Of a stretch of 64,000 nt of DNA, positions 23,061 through 36,279 are shown in pieces. Numbering within the stretch: position 1 is the first letter of the stretch; every line of letters starts with the position of its first letter. The stretch is from Atrina japonica (Eukaryota; Mollusca; Bivalvia; Pterioida; Pinnidae). Where the stretch lies: the NCBI GenBank assembly GCA_030159075.1, contig BROG01000290.1, positions 792,129 through 856,128 on the forward strand, given 5' to 3'. The translations under genes were made by a program, and so were the position numbers. The notes under the pieces were generated by a model. That model saw only the letters and a list, made by a program, of their open reading frames with translations, was not told the DNA's origin and searched no databases.

Positions 23061-25744
23061 TATCTAAAATGTCATTTTACTAATTCACTTTCCTGTTGTA
23101 ACCAAATGAAGCAGTAAGTTTCAAATTTATATGATCTTAATAAAAGACATATCGATTGCATTGAGAACCGTTCTTCTGTACTAACAATCAACAGAATTAT
23201 CAAAAAGAATATAGTTAACAACGTTTACGAGACAAGTTTCAAAAATGGGTAACGGATATGCGGAAACTCGTCATGGGTACTGTTTTATGACTGTGTACCG
23301 GGAAATTTTCATCCTTGTTTCATTTTCGCCATATTTTGCTCTTAGATGAGAGGACGAATGGAATGAAAGCGAAATTTTTTAGCTAGATGTAACTGAAGCA
23401 TGGATATACACGCCGTTCAAGAGACTATGGTGATTTAAGGCGACTTTCCACGAAATCATTATAAATAATTCCGTATGTGACCTCTGGCCATTCTCGCATA
23501 TCATCTTTCCAACACGAAGTTTCTGCGCCACTAACATCATAATTATATTAAACACATCCGATGGCAAATGAAGCCATAAGTAGCTATGATACGAAATGTC
23601 AAAAAAAAAAAAGAAGAAAATTCTGCATCAAAAGTCGGAAGTGGAAAATCTAATTTATTATACACTGGTTCCAAAGAGAGACAGACTAACTGTCCAGGCA
23701 AATTTACATAAGGTCTCGACTCTTACCATTAGTGCCGAGGCACAAGGCCTATCTTGTGGTGGGGCATTAGGCTTTTTTAGGATTGTGCAACTAAAGCGGT
23801 GTGAAAATGCCAATATACATACAGTCACTTGCCAAAAGTTTATAAACATTTTCATTTTTTACAATATATTACATATAAAACCTCTTTTACAATAAAATAT
23901 TGTGAAGCTTTGAATTTCTTATCGCATTTGAATGAATTTTCACTGTTGAACAGAGAATGTTTCATTGTTTATTTTTATGAGATTATTTTATTTCTTAAAA
24001 AATGTAACAATTTAAACAAAAAGTAAAAGTTAAATATTTTAATTTTACTTACACATCATTTAAATTTAATTCAGAAAATTAAATCAAAATATATAATTAA
24101 CTTCATTTAATTCGCATTTAACAGTAAAAATTCTAGTGAAATGCAATGAGACGTCTTAGATTTAGAAGAGTGAATTGGGTCAACAAAATAACAACAAAAA
24201 GTTATGTGTTTTTGGTTATCAGTTTCTTTAATGTCTATCTTCCATCTGGTGGATCTCGGATTCTCGCCGAGGATTCGGGCGTAGACTCTAAGCAAATCTG
24301 CATAATATCCAAAGTCAACTGATTCTACAGGTAGATACACTACGTATACCCATATCACAATGTTACCTGTTGATAAACATCTCGTATCTGCGTGTCTTCT
24401 TGGTGGTACAATTTGCCTCTTCACTGCAATCTGCACGCCGACTTGTATTAAAAGGACACAAGGGCAATGCAGATGACAACAAGTAGGCAGTTAAAACAAT
24501 GGAGGAATTCAGCTTCCGCTTCCGGTCCTTGATATACATTGTACAGTAAATATATCAGTTATTTCTCTCTCTAAGTGATTTTTTTAAGTTACACGTGTAT
24601 ATACATGTATATTTACCATCTATCGGCACGGACACTATAAAATTGTTGTTCATCATTTCATAATTTTCACAGCTGTTCCAGTAATTGTACAACAAGAACG
24701 GGTCCACAGGAAATTTTAATTCAAACAAAAATAGAAAAACGAAAAGTTGGGTAGCTTAAGGAATAAGAAAATAGAAGCATTGAACCGCTTCTCATTTGAC
24801 ATTCGTGGGCTTGCGAATACCACCCTGACAAAGGCAAAACGATTTGTGGAATTTTCCTTTGCCCAGTTAGGAGTCATGATCATAAGTCCGTGAAATGCCA
24901 TCCGAAAGCAGTTCAGTGCTTAAATAGGTTACTGTCCTTGCGGCTGACACCGGGAATCGGAAAATCACCCAGTTCCTTTATTATATCAGGTGATATAAAA
25001 AAAAATACTGTAGACGGTTTTCCAGAGAGCGCAGCTCGAACGGTCGAATATAATAATTAATAATTCTACAATAAATATAAATATTACAAAATGTTAACTT
25101 GGATCGCGTACAAAGGATATTTATTGTTGGAAGATTGAGTAAACTTTGCAAGTTTGAACCAACAACAGCGAAATGGTCAGATCTTCGACGTGGGAGGATG
25201 ACGAGTCTTATAAGTGCTCTACATTTGCGCATCAAAATAAATGGGACAATTACAACATGTTACATAGACCTTGCGATGTCTCCAGATGATGCATCTTTGG
25301 CGGGACGTATGCCAAGTTGAATTTACCCTGACCTGAGTGGAATGGCAACAAGTTTATAGTATACTGAACGTTTTGGATTTTTTTTTCTTTTTTATAGGAG
25401 ACTAAATTCTGTTTGGTAATCTTAATACCGGTCTTTCCGTTTGAATTGCTAAATACAATGTATATCTGTTGTTGTTGTTTTTTTCCATTATTGCCTTAAG
25501 TCCTTCCACGTTGCGTTTTCAAGTCAATTATGTTCAAATGAAACCTTATTAATCAATCAATGAGACAGAAAATAAATATTTGTATCCACATACATCATTT
25601 GAAATACTAACATACGTGACAAATATTCACGTGGGGTAATCGGCTATGTTGTACATTTTCAATTTACCAGGTGGGTGTAAATACATGTACAAATTTTACA
25701 ATATGACACCGCAACTACAAATCTATTTGAAAATATGCAAAACG

Positions 25745-25779
<35 letters not shown>

Positions 25780-25910
25780 TACAACATGACGACTCCTTGT
25801 CGGCAGATTATATATTTATATGGGATGGTACTCCATCACCATGTGAACTATTTATTCAGTGCACAAAGGTCGACATTTAATCATCATAGCCTTATTTCCG
25901 CACACAGTAT
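23060..25910. other. Non-coding stretch, no gene supported
   Basis: Several open frames of 60-110 codons occur (for example near 24107-24436 and 25099-25320). None shows a family motif, signal peptide or consistent splice sites. Confidence 0.45.
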
Positions 25911-25919
25911 AGTAACTTG

Positions 25920-26095
25920 TAGCCTGGCGGGGTGGAGTTTTGTGAACAATTTCTTGACCTGGACGAGTTTAAATTTCAGGTAATAAATTACACTGACTGG
26001 AGTGATCGTTCCTACTTGTCACCATACAAGCATACTACGCGTACGACAGTTTCCATTGAGGAATAAAACAATTTTCCCGTTCAAGTTGTCAGTGC
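25920..26095 (+). repeat. Dispersed repeat R2, copy 2
   Basis: CTGGCGGGGTGGAGTTTTGT, CAATTTCTTGACCTGGACGA and ATAAAACAATTTTCCCGTTC match the copy at 18255. It is followed directly by an R1 copy. Confidence 0.68.
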
Positions 26096-26184
26096 CACGC
26101 GTACGCCTTCCGCGAAATGGAATATTGAATTGAAGTATCATCCGAAAGATCTTTTACTCCCGCTTTCTGATGTCGCGTATAGGA

Positions 26185-26370
26185 TATAAAAAATCTCAAA
26201 TACCAAAGTACAGTATAAATCTTTACGATGTCCAGGATGTAGATACAAATCTGGTACAAAATGGACAAAGACTTCTGGAAATCAAGAGGTGGGATCAGGT
26301 ACTATGGAGGAGTAAGCATCCCTGTCGATCGGTCACATCCGCCTTCATTCCACAGTCAAACTAACGCGCG
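26185..26370 (+). repeat. Dispersed repeat R1, copy 4
   Basis: AATACCAAAGTACAGTATAA, ACGATGTCCAGGATGTAGAT and CAAGAGGTGGGATCAGGTAC match R1. Confidence 0.7.
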
Positions 26371-26599
26371 GTTCACATGCGGATGAGCTCGTACATGTAG
26401 CAGTGTCATTTTCGACCAATGAAAATGCGACTTACACAATCTTTTAAGCGATAAAATGGCAAAGAGATGAAAACATTTCAACACTGAGCACACAAAATAC
26501 GGTAGTACAGAATTATATTCAAATTCCTGGATGGTTCGAACATATTTCAATGGTTTTTTCAGGGCTGACGATTTTCTTTAATCGGCATTTTTATTGGTC

Positions 26600-26820
26600 A
26601 AACAGCACACATCTACGAGAGGTCAATCGCATGTGACCCCATAATGGATAGCGTTAGATCCTCTACGCAAAACACCAGAAAACGGGAGCGGTGAAAGATC
26701 GGGTTTCATTAGATTAGCAAAGAAACAGCCACCATCATTTCTTAAGTTTGGTATGACTCGATCCTGGAATTCGAACCCGGGACCTTCCGTTTGCAATTCG
26801 AACACTCGACCACAAGAGGT
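26600..26820 (-). mobile_element. tRNA-derived SINE, head region and diverged body
   Basis: The minus strand has CCTCTTGTGGTCGAGTGTTC, then GGTCCCGGGTTCGAATTCC (B box), then GATGGTGGCTGTTTCTTTGC, matching the element at 19770-20060. Confidence 0.65.
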
Positions 26821-27054
26821 TTGTTACACACGTAATCTGGTGCTATAAGGTCGCATTACACCTCATTAGATGAATACCGTAACCTTCACCATCAATTAAA
26901 ATGTAAATACAAACCTCCCAAGCATTCGTGTATTTTCCAAAATTCTTAGTTCCATATTTGAAGTATCATTGTCACTAGCATACGTTTCCATTTCATGATT
27001 TGTCGCGCCAGATTAATGGAAAAAAAAGTTTCGGTATATGCATGCATCTACATG

Positions 27055-27290
27055 TACAATATGGCACCGCTGTTGTTGTATTGTTGTTTAACGCCCCACT
27101 AAAGAATCTTTCACTGACATAGAGACGTCAGTCACCAAATGCCGGTGAAGTGCTTCAAATTTTGGCCTATGCTCGGCACTTGTGGCCATTGAGCAGTGAG
27201 GGTTCTTAAACGTGCCGACACCTACTGTGACACAGGACCTCGGTATTTACTATCTCATGCGAAGGACAGGAAAAGCCAGCCACCTCCCAA
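27055..27290 (-). mobile_element. tRNA-derived SINE, lacking its head
   Basis: The body matches the copy at 3456: GTTTAACGCCCCACTAAAGA, TTTGGCCTATGCTCGGCACT, CCGACACCTACTGTGACACA. It ends at AGCCAGCCACCTCCC before the tRNA-like part. Confidence 0.78.
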
Positions 27291-27584
27291 TATGGCACCG
27301 AAATAATACAAGAATTTCCTACGATACACATCTATTTACTGATTTTTTTCTTTTTTCTAAATAATTCATTCATACTAATATTTTGCAGTTTTCTTACAGT
27401 AACTGTACATTTACTGAACAGTAATCCGAACGTAAATGTGACCAACGTCGCAAACGTGTAACAAATACGCTGCATGATTCTATAAAAAAGATATCCGACT
27501 GTTTTTAATCTGTATTCCACGCCAGGCTTACACAAGAAAGACACCAATTTGATTATTTTTTCTTTTATTGCTGTATCCCGCCAT

Positions 27585-27800
27585 GACTATTGTTCACCCG
27601 AGTGTCATCTTCGTTTGGCGAAGTGCCACAAATTTTGAGCCGATCTATATGAAAAGATCTCACTGCAGTTGTTCTTTTACGTACGAAGCCTCACGTGTAC
27701 CGGTTAAAATACTCATCTGAGGTAAAACATAAGGTCTTCAATTCATATTTCGAGCACTTCGCGAAGAGACAGTTTTTTTTTAAAGTTTAGTATGACATGT
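27585..27800 (-). mobile_element. tRNA-derived SINE, diverged and partial
   Basis: GTTCTTTTACGTACGAAGCC, TCACGTGTACCGGTT and GAGCACTTCGCGAAGAGACA follow the order of the 19.8-kb SINE body. Confidence 0.6.
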
Positions 27801-28284
27801 ATATCAATTTTGAAATATACATGTACACGTGCTTAAATGAATGGAGATTTGAATTAGTAAGTAAATAAGAAGGATTGATGAAAGTCTTGAATTTTGTATT
27901 AAGGTCAATAAACTTACTTCATCATAAGTCCCAGGAATTACACGTTTTACCGTTATTTATTTATTTTTGTTTGTTTAACTGTCGACTTTCGGCGGTTGTG
28001 ATCGGTCGGCGAGAATGCTCACTCTACCATGACACCTGAACCCTCCTCTGTATTTTCACTCCATCAAGTATGTATCTATAACTGTTTTTTAAGACGTTCT
28101 TTCCTAGAGGGGATGTCAAGCTTTACTGGAACCCGAAGTCCTAAACTGTTAATGTGAGGGTTTTAAATATCATGTAACTTGAGGAATGCAGGTGTTTTTA
28201 TTTTTCATGGATACTTTCTGCACCACTGAAAATTTGCTGCCACCGTACATCTGAACTTGTTGAGTGTATGTTATTTAAATTAAA

Positions 28285-28470
28285 TATCCCAATACCAAAG
28301 TATTAATCGTCATAAGTTCAGGACAGGAGACCAAATATTAACCTGATGAACATTGTGTAGACATCGACATCTGAAATTACAAATCGAGATCAGGAGTCAT
28401 AAAGGGGTAAGTATCCCCAATTGATCGATCACGCATACCGCGAGTGAAATCAAATAAGGAATGAACCCAA
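28285..28470 (+). repeat. Dispersed repeat R1, copy 5 (diverged)
   Basis: CCCAATACCAAAGTATTAAT, GAGATCAGGAGTCATAAAGG and GTAAGTATCCCCAATTGATC match R1. Confidence 0.55.
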
Positions 28471-28514
28471 CACCGGTATAGAAAAAAAAAAATCACTTTC
28501 CGTCATTATTCCAC

Positions 28515-28640
28515 ACAAGGGGAAAATATGGCTCAGTGATAGAGCACCCGCATCGAAGACGGGAAGATAAAAGGATAGACCCACAATATCGACTGCAAAT
28601 TTGGTTACCGTTGGAAAGCTTTAAAGCAAGGTATGGGATT
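28515..28640 (+). mobile_element. tRNA-like SINE relic
   Basis: ATGGCTCAGTGATAGAGCAC forms an A-box-bearing D arm, followed by a pairing CCCGC...GACGGG arm. The B-box region is degenerate, so it is not a working tRNA. Confidence 0.45.
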
Positions 28641-28721
28641 AGAGAAACCTGCAATCTGTAAATCTCACTACACGACTACCAAGCGTATAAATTTACAGAC
28701 TTGTACCGATACCGTACATCA

Positions 28722-28886
28722 GCGTCGGAAGCAAATTGAATGTGGGGGGAGGGGGGGCTAAACCAACTTAAAACACATACACACGCCAGAAACGTCTGGG
28801 GGCTAAGCCCCAATTTTTAACACCTATGTCTATCTCTGCAAGAAAAGGGGGGCTAAGCCCCCCCCCCCCTCCCCGGTTCCGACGCC
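28722..28886 (-). mobile_element. G-rich MITE family M3, copy 1
   Basis: Terminal inverted repeats GCGTCGGAAGC and GGTTCCGACGCC enclose GGGGGGGCTAAACCAACTTA, CGCCAGAAACGTCTGGGG, CACCTATGTCTATCTCTGCA and a C-run. Other copies are at 36124, 42575 and 43848. Confidence 0.85.
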
Positions 28887-29034
28887 TATGCCGTATTAGG
28901 CCTACAACAATTTGTGAAACGCATCTTTGATGCCACAGAGAAATGTTACATTGATCAACGGCAGTTACTGTCCGATTCATATAACTTGACGGGATGAAGT
29001 AACCCATTGATTATCATACGGGCAATTCTTATCA

Positions 29035-29215
29035 CTTTTTAATTTCGGCTATGACAAACTGAACGGGAAAAAACGTTTCATTCCTCGTCACTGGTGACTC
29101 GATGACAAGTAGGAACGATTACTGTTACTAGTATGGTTCTAATGTTGTTATGCTTTATTGCCCAAAATTTAAACTCGTCCAGGTCAAGAAAGGAGTCACG
29201 AGATACCGCCCCGTC
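29035..29215 (-). repeat. Dispersed repeat R2, copy 3 (inverted)
   Basis: AAACTCGTCCAGGTCAAGAA and GACAAGTAGGAACGATTACT are the reverse complement of R2. Confidence 0.6.
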
Positions 29216-29454
29216 CAGTTAATACGTCTATATGGATTTTCCGTACAAAATGAAATGTACATGTACCATGATGACTGTTCCTTCGCCTGACAAGAGGCGC
29301 AAGTTATTCGACTCAAAAGTCCATTGGCAGATCTAATAATTACAACTGCGGATAAGTCACAATCAAGAAGTCATTGAAAGATACTGGCATATTTGACGTT
29401 TTGTTGTCCTTCCCTGTTGATGTCTTGGAATAAGACAAAGTGTTCATCAATCAT

Positions 29455-29655
29455 GGTGCCTCAATACTCCGACAATAAGCGGCTGGCTTTTCCCGTCCTT
29501 CGGGCGAGACCGTAAAACGAAGTCCCGTTTCAAAGTAGGTGTCGGCACGTTATAACCCTAACTGCTCAATGGCCGTAAACTTTGAAGCCCTTCACCGGCA
29601 TTTAGTGACGTCTCCAGATGAGTGAAAGATTCTTGAGTGGAACTTAAAATAACAA
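29455..29655 (+). mobile_element. tRNA-derived SINE body, plus orientation
   Basis: GGCTGGCTTTTCCCGTCCTT, GTAGGTGTCGGCACGTTATA, AACTGCTCAATGGCCGTAAA and CTTCACCGGCATTTAGTGAC match the SINE at 3456 in the opposite orientation. Confidence 0.78.
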
Positions 29656-29771
29656 TTCTAACAGTAACCTACAAGTTTTTATTCCTACACGACTGCTTAC
29701 CGTACACTCTACTCGTTTCAGAAAGTAGAATCCGCCATAAATGACAATTTAAGATATACATGTATCCGTAG

Positions 29772-29961
29772 TCATCTTTCGGTAAGACACCATATTTCGT
29801 GTTTCACGACTTTTGATTGGACACTTAGGATGACCATTGTAACAATTACAGGCAGATACCAAACATCCTGGCTCCAATAGTCTCTGTACATGCACAGACG
29901 TGCTGAATATTCCGACTGTAACATGGGTACACACGTGACGTGACAATGCCGTATATCCATG
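29772..29961 (-). CDS. Possible second exon of an unidentified gene
   Basis: After acceptor ATTACATACAG (minus strand) the sequence is open in two frames. In the phase that joins to the candidate exon at 30160 (split codon TAC AG|C), it encodes about 63 residues to a TGA at about 29772. This frame has Cys in RHCHVTCVPM and SARLCMYRDYW and a hydrophobic stretch VWYLPVIVTMVILSV. The other open frame runs to 29749 and is also Cys-bearing. No family is recognised. The intron implied is 198 nt with GT-AG ends. Confidence 0.22.
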
Positions 29962-30159
29962 CTGTATGTAATACACATGTGTATATTTGCACAAACACAT
30001 GTGTAGAGGATCAAAAGTTGGGGCTAACTAATCCTAAAGAAATAACAGTATACCATTTGTAAGGCACACTTACCCAAGCCAATTACAACAATACCCAAGA
30101 AACAATATATTACGCATACTTACAATTTTGACTGCAATAATAATTGTTGTTGGATTTAC

Positions 30160-30443
30160 CTGTAAATCATTAGCCAGTTAAAATCATTTTTAGTAAAACC
30201 GTTCATCCTACTGCAATGTAGCCTTTTCATGCGACTTTCCTCATGTGTGGAGGACTTGGGGACACTAATTTTCACGTTTATAGTAAAATTGCGACTACAA
30301 AATGTATCCGAGAGGACTGTTCTATTTTTCATCCGAATCATTTCATCTCGCATCTCATTTCGTACACTTTCATGAATCTCCCTTGAGGAATTTCCGAAAG
30401 GTACTTCGTGCACCAACCATGGTCTTGCACCAGAATATCACGT
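30160..30443 (-). CDS. Possible first exon of an unidentified gene
   Basis: An open frame of about 94 codons ends at a consensus donor (ATTTACAG|GTAAAT, 30160/30159). Its product is charged, with RNEMRDEMIRMKNRTVLSDT and FTINVKISVPKSSTHEESRM. The frame is closed by a stop at about 30444, and no clear ATG or acceptor explains its 5' end. No domain is recognised. It is kept only because donor, acceptor (29962) and phase agree. Confidence 0.2.
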
Positions 30444-30559
30444 GATCTTTTAACCACACAACTGTATGTAGTCACAGATTTGTTTTTGTTGTTGTTGTTG
30501 AATGGATTAGATTGCACATGTACAAGGTACAAAAGCTAGCACTAGAGAATTGAATCTTT

Positions 30560-33500
30560 TTCCACAGTAGGAAGTAAACACTGCTTCAAGAGCTTTCACC
30601 CAGAACAAATACAGAATACGACTGTGAAGGTCATGATGCTGTTGTTGTTCAAGCAAAGAAATACAACGAATACCCATATTGTTTTGAAACTGCACATCCT
30701 CTTGTGAATCGAATACCAAGATTACTCGAAATTTTATGAATATAAGAGGACACACATGTATACACTAGTAATCACAAAGGAAATAAAGAAAAAGCACAAA
30801 ATGGGCACACAAGGAACACTGAAGATTTCCATTTTTCCTGGAAGTCGATTCCGATCCTTGAAGGTCTGATCCTAATACAACAGCTGAAATGAGTTTGATG
30901 TTCACAAATTCAGATCAACTCCATACCCTTTCCACTGAAAGGAAACAATTTCCTATCCAGAATACGGATGTGATCGGTGTACAATAATTGTGTTGCTTTT
31001 AGCACATCTTAAAACTGAAGGCAGAAACAATTTAGAATCTTTAGATGAAACCAAGATCAGGGTTTATTTTGGACGATATTCATTTTATAAGTACAGATTG
31101 AATTCACCAAGTTTAAGAGGAGAAATAAAATCACACATCACTCTAATTACACATAAAACAGTTTCCTCAAACTAAAAAATCACAAACATTTCCTCACATT
31201 TCCAATTTTTTGAAATGCACCTCTGGTGCTTCTTCCTATTTTACATGCAACTTTTCGTATTTGGAACACAAAATTGTCACTGCTGAAATGCAAATAAAAT
31301 GTGAACACCTTTCATTTTTTTTTTCTTTTGAAGAGGGTAAACACTGCACTTTTTTTAAAAAGAAGAAATAAGCCAAGTTAATTTGAAAGTTCGACATTTG
31401 GATGGTGAGAACTAAATGCACTTCCTGGAAATCTTTATTTTACAATAAATTTCCTTTGAAAATTTTGAACTTTTCTGAATTTTGTTTCAATTAATTCATG
31501 ACATGGAGTACATATATTCAAAACACATAAGATAATTTTTCACAGAAGAAACTGTAATCGAGGAAATCTGAAAGGATTTTAAAGACAGATTTTTCTATTT
31601 CCATGAAAAAAGAACACTTCACTGAAAACGTGTTCATGTAGATCTCTAAAATTTCACATAAATAAAATCAAATTGATGAATTGTTCTTTGAATCGGGGTC
31701 TCCAGAATTTCATTTCCTCGCAGAATATTTGCACTCTTTGCAGGAGACTTGAGCACATCTACACTTTTAAAACCTTTAGCATTTTCTTTTCAGGAAAATA
31801 GCACAAAATTCACATTCACATATTTAAGTTGTGTCATTTAATTTTTTTTTTGCACAAAACACACATTAAGATCTACCACTTCAACATAACAGCTGTGATA
31901 TAGATGGTATCTTAGTTTTTATAAAACACTTCATGCACTTTTATATTTTCGTAGCTTTCTTCACGAGTCTTTCGTTTAAGAATATGCATCTGCTTCTTGA
32001 CAACTTGCACAATGGTGACACAAAACAAAAAACTACATGGCAAGCACTTTATCCACTGTCCATTATCAAATATACAGAATCACATTTTACTTTCTTCACA
32101 GAGCCTGTAAGAAGAAAAGAATGTCAAGTTTAGCATTTAACAACCAAATTGTCAAACAAACATGCATGCTTGAGGATATTCATATGAATAAACACATCTG
32201 CTTAACTCAACATTAGCTCAGTTTACAATGTAGCTTTTATATTTCACATGCTGTTTTTAGCAGTTTGGTATATCATATATACTTCCCTTATTACGGGAAG
32301 CTATAATGACCGACTTTAAGAAAATGAAATGGCATTATCTCGGTCATGACATCACAGTACCATTTAAAAGAACCAATCAAAAGAATCAGATACAATGTAT
32401 GCAAAGTATCAAAGCTCAACTCTTTTCATTTTTAAGTTACATGTACAACCAAGGTTAAAGTTCTTTTTCAAGTAAAGCAAACATGCTTTATCTATGTCAT
32501 GAAGTCATGCATTAACATGTACATGTAGTAGCATCTGAAATGGTCAAAGGACTGACTGTACATGATGTGAAATATAAAAGCTACATTATGTACATTGTAC
32601 ACATACTATAGTCAAATGTCATAGCCAAATTTAATGTTTAAAAACAAAAGTTAAAGCTGAGCTAGGAAGATAAAAAACTTTTGCACTTTGAATGAAATAA
32701 AATGGTGTTGAAAAAAATGCTTTGTAACATTCTCACTTCATTTCCCCGCACAGCTGATATATCTGTATTTGTTTTACTGAAAAACAAGTTCCATAACAGG
32801 TATAAAAGGTGGATTTATTAAATTGGTCGTCATTGTATATCTGTACTTGCAACGAGAAACGTGCAAAGTCCCAAAGGCTGAATAAAAACTAAAAATAAAA
32901 ATAAACATCGGTGCCTCGAGTGAAGTTTTCTGAACAAAAAACAGAAGAAACATGGCTCAGTGGCCGATTGACAGTAGGAAGTAGATTGCTTTGTTTTTGT
33001 TTTGGAAGGTGCTTGATATTAAGTGTAATGGAATAAACTTTGGATTTATTATGGATGAACTAATCATTCTCTGTTTGTTGCTGTTTATACATTGCAGAAA
33101 ACTTCACTTGAGGCACAATGTTTATTTTTGTTGAGAAGTACAGGTAAGACTAAGACTCCGTGAGTTTTATTCAGTCTCTGGGACTTTGCACATTTCATGT
33201 GTCGAGTACAGGTATACAATGACGACCAACATAACTAATCCGTCTTTTATACCTGTTGTGGGACTTGATTTTTTGGTGAAACTATTACAAATATGTCTGC
33301 TGTGTAGGGAGATGAAGTGGGGATGTTTCAAAACATTTTTTTTCAACACATCTTTTCATATTCAAAGTTCAAATATTTCTATCTTCCTACTTCAGCTTTA
33401 AATTGCATTCAGGGCACAAAGGTCAAATGTTGTGGTACCATCTGAAGGGCTTATCAAAACTCAAAAGGATTACACATGTGAAATATCAATGCTACATGTA

Positions 33501-34200
33501 TACTAATTATACACTGTACTTAAAAGTTATTGCCATGCTGAATTTTCTTTTCAAAAGGTATATCAAATGGCATCACCTGGATCACTACTAGGTCAAAGTA
33601 CCACCTTAAAATGCAGATCATAACAATTGCACAAATCAAATATCAAAACTCTGCTCTTTATATTTAAAAGTCATAACCATGGTTAAAGTTTTCAAAAACT
33701 AAGTCTAATGGCATTATCCAGGCCAAATATCAAATATAAATGTTCTTACATGTATATTTGAAAAAGTTACAGCCAAGGTGAAGGTCAAGGTACATTGCAC
33801 CACTGGATACCCGTCATCAACATAAAAGAAAATATACATGTCAAATACCAAAACCTGATTATAATTTATATACATGTACTCATGTACTGTAGTACAAATT
33901 GTATAACCCAGGTTAAAGGTTTTTGTCAACAAATGACACCAATCCCGTCAGGTGTATGGCATTCTTTAGCTCTCTGAACAGTTTCTTTTGGCATATAAAC
34001 ACTGTGGATGAGTTGACACAATGACTTTTTATTACCTTATTTAATTGTTGCTGTATTATGCACTTTTTAACCCATTATTTGTTAGTAATTTTTTAACTGG
34101 GTTGAATTATTAGTTTCCAGATTTTAAATGCGCAGGTAAAAAAATTATTGACAAATATTGGGTACAAAAGGTTGCAAAACGATATTCATGATGATCATGT
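30560..34200. other. AT-rich non-coding stretch rich in ACATGT words
   Basis: No supported gene. The palindrome ACATGT and its extensions (TACATGTA) are frequent here and up to 39 kb. Around 33420-33920 phrases such as GGTCAAATATCAAA and GTTAAAGTTTTCAAAA recur at short intervals, like a decayed interspersed repeat. Confidence 0.5.
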
Positions 34201-34234
34201 ACAATGTATAGAAATGTGCAAACATGTAAATATT

Positions 34235-34555
34235 GTCGTTTAACATGTACATCTTGCCAAATATTCTCCACTTACTTGGAAGACGTCACCAGCTTAGATA
34301 AAGTGATAAATTTGTTAACCTTGTCTACAGCCAGAGTCCAATGTATATTATTATACAGGATCATGGTTAAGTCTCGAATGACGGACCTGCAACTTTCACT
34401 TCGTAATGCGACTTAATACATGTATGTCCATCACCTGGTGAAGGAATAGACACTTCCATTTTTTTGGCGTGAACCAGTAGGAAGAACTGGAAGTGTAGGA
34501 CCTTTGACTTGCAAGTCAAATGGACTACAATTACACCACCACAAGCAGTCTACAT
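34235..34555 (-). mobile_element. Decayed tRNA-derived SINE
   Basis: The order of words (TTGGAAGACGTCACCAGCTT, CTTTCACTTCGTAATGCGAC, CCTTTGACTTGCAAGTCAAA, then a tRNA-like end) follows the SINE at 19.8 kb, with many changes. Confidence 0.45.
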
Positions 34556-35029
34556 ATAAATACATATACACCTACAGATATAAATATATCAGGGAAGCGA
34601 TTCCATACCTGTGAAAAGGGAGGAAAATGGCTCATTTACTTTGTAGGGGTTTTATGGCGAAAATAGATTTAACGTGCAGCAACAAAATTTTGAAAAAAAA
34701 GAAGAGAAATTTCATTTTAGCAGAACTATACCTACATGTACAGGTCAGGTACATGCAGACCTTGTAAATGGATGAAGAAAAACTATAAAATAAATACATG
34801 TATATATGTGCTTGTTAATGCTCACAACAGAGTAACACATATCTACCACAAAGTTTTACCTCTTAATCTTTAGTGCATTCATCTGTTACTTCACACCATT
34901 CACTCCACTTTTCTGATTTTACCGAGCTGTAAATAGACCTAGTGCACCTGCGTCTTTATTGTCCCACCTTTCTGTAACAACTGTAAATCGTGGACAATCA
35001 TAGGATGCTTGCTAGATAAACAGTAGTTC

Positions 35030-35145
35030 ATTCTGTGATTGTTTTGGTCCTTTAGTTGCTTCTGTGACTGTTTTGGCCCTGAAGTTGCTTCTGTGACTAT
35101 TTTGGCCCTGTAGTTGCTTCTGTGACTGTTTTGGCCCTGCTTTTT
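35030..35145. repeat. 29-bp tandem repeat, about four copies
   Basis: Unit TTGCTTCTGTGACTGTTTTG followed by GCCCTGTAG. Confidence 0.85.
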
Positions 35146-35213
35146 ATCCTGATGGCACTTTTCCTAATGAATACATTCTCAAGTGATGACATTACTAAAA
35201 ACAAAAGTAAAGA

Positions 35214-35280
35214 CACACACACAGACTTATACACACACACACACCCACACACACACACACAGACTTACACACACACACAA
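35214..35280. repeat. (CA)n microsatellite, interrupted
   Basis: ACACAC runs broken by AGACTTA. Confidence 0.9.
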
Positions 35281-35910
35281 TTTGTCCAGGTCTTTCATCC
35301 AATATTGATTTCTACACTTAAATGTACATATATTTATATATGCAATGATTGTTTAACACAATAATTAGTGTATGACACACACACATATATATATATATAG
35401 ATTTATGTACATACATTTAAATCTTACACACTGAAGTCAATGCGACTACAAAAATAAAAATTCTGTACATGTACTTGAAAATCGACATAATGAAATCATT
35501 GTATAACAACACAGGACAATCATTCCAAAAATGTTAACCCATTCAGCCCTAAAAACATATTTGGATTAGTCTAAATCATTGATTTATAGAAGAGTCCATT
35601 GTGTTTCAGGAGTTAATGTACAATTTACCAAATTTTGGTGCATTCCATGTATATTTAGGTTAAAAAAAAAAAATAAAACATTTGATCAATTAAATCCGAG
35701 ACCGAGTAGCACCTAATAACTGTACAAAACAAACCCTGTATCACCGCTCCTTATGAGGTAAACTAACTTAAGAGTCTAAAACTAATGCAGAGCTACACTT
35801 GAAGTTGAACACATTTTAAAGTTTTTAAGGTACCTATAACACAATGTGCATCATCACCTATAGGCTGTATATTAGTTTGAAAAAAAAAAAGTTATTAAAT
35901 TCCTTGTCCA

Positions 35911-36083
35911 GGGCCTGGCACCATAAAACTTTGAAAATTGTTATAAATTTAAGTAATAAACTTAATAAATTTGAATATTTTACTCAAGATCTGGCTAATC
36001 CCCAAATCTGATTGGCTAAGCAGACAATGTTTGTCAATATTCTCAGATTTAAGTGAATTCTCAAATTTCATGGTGTCAGACCC
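35911..36083. mobile_element. MITE family M2, copy 2
   Basis: GGGCCTGGCACCATAAAACT at the left and TTTCATGGTGTCAGACCC at the right are inverted repeats. The core has CTGATTGGCTAAGCAGACAA, as in the 19.2-kb copy. Confidence 0.75.
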
Positions 36084-36123
36084 AGATATGGCCATGAGAT
36101 TAATGCATCACGCTACATGCATA

Positions 36124-36270
36124 GGCGTCGGAACCGGGGGGGCTAGGGGGGCTTAGCCCCCCCACTTTTTTTGCAAAGATAGACATTAGTGTTAAAAATT
36201 GACATTTCTGGCGTGTGTATATGTGTTTTAAGTTGGTTTAGCCCCCCCACTTTCAATTTGCTTCCGACGC
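36124..36270 (+). mobile_element. G-rich MITE family M3, copy 2
   Basis: Starts GGCGTCGGAACCGGGGGGGC, has GGGGGGCTTAGCCCCCC, GCAAAGATAGACATTAGTGT and TTAAGTTGGTTTAGCCCCCC, and ends TTGCTTCCGACGC. Confidence 0.88.
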
Positions 36271-36279
36271 TGATGACAT

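Noticed and set aside
24107..24436. 109-codon minus-strand frame containing ADLLRVYARILGENPRSTRW
   Set aside because: No domain recognised and no supporting exon neighbours; most likely a chance frame.
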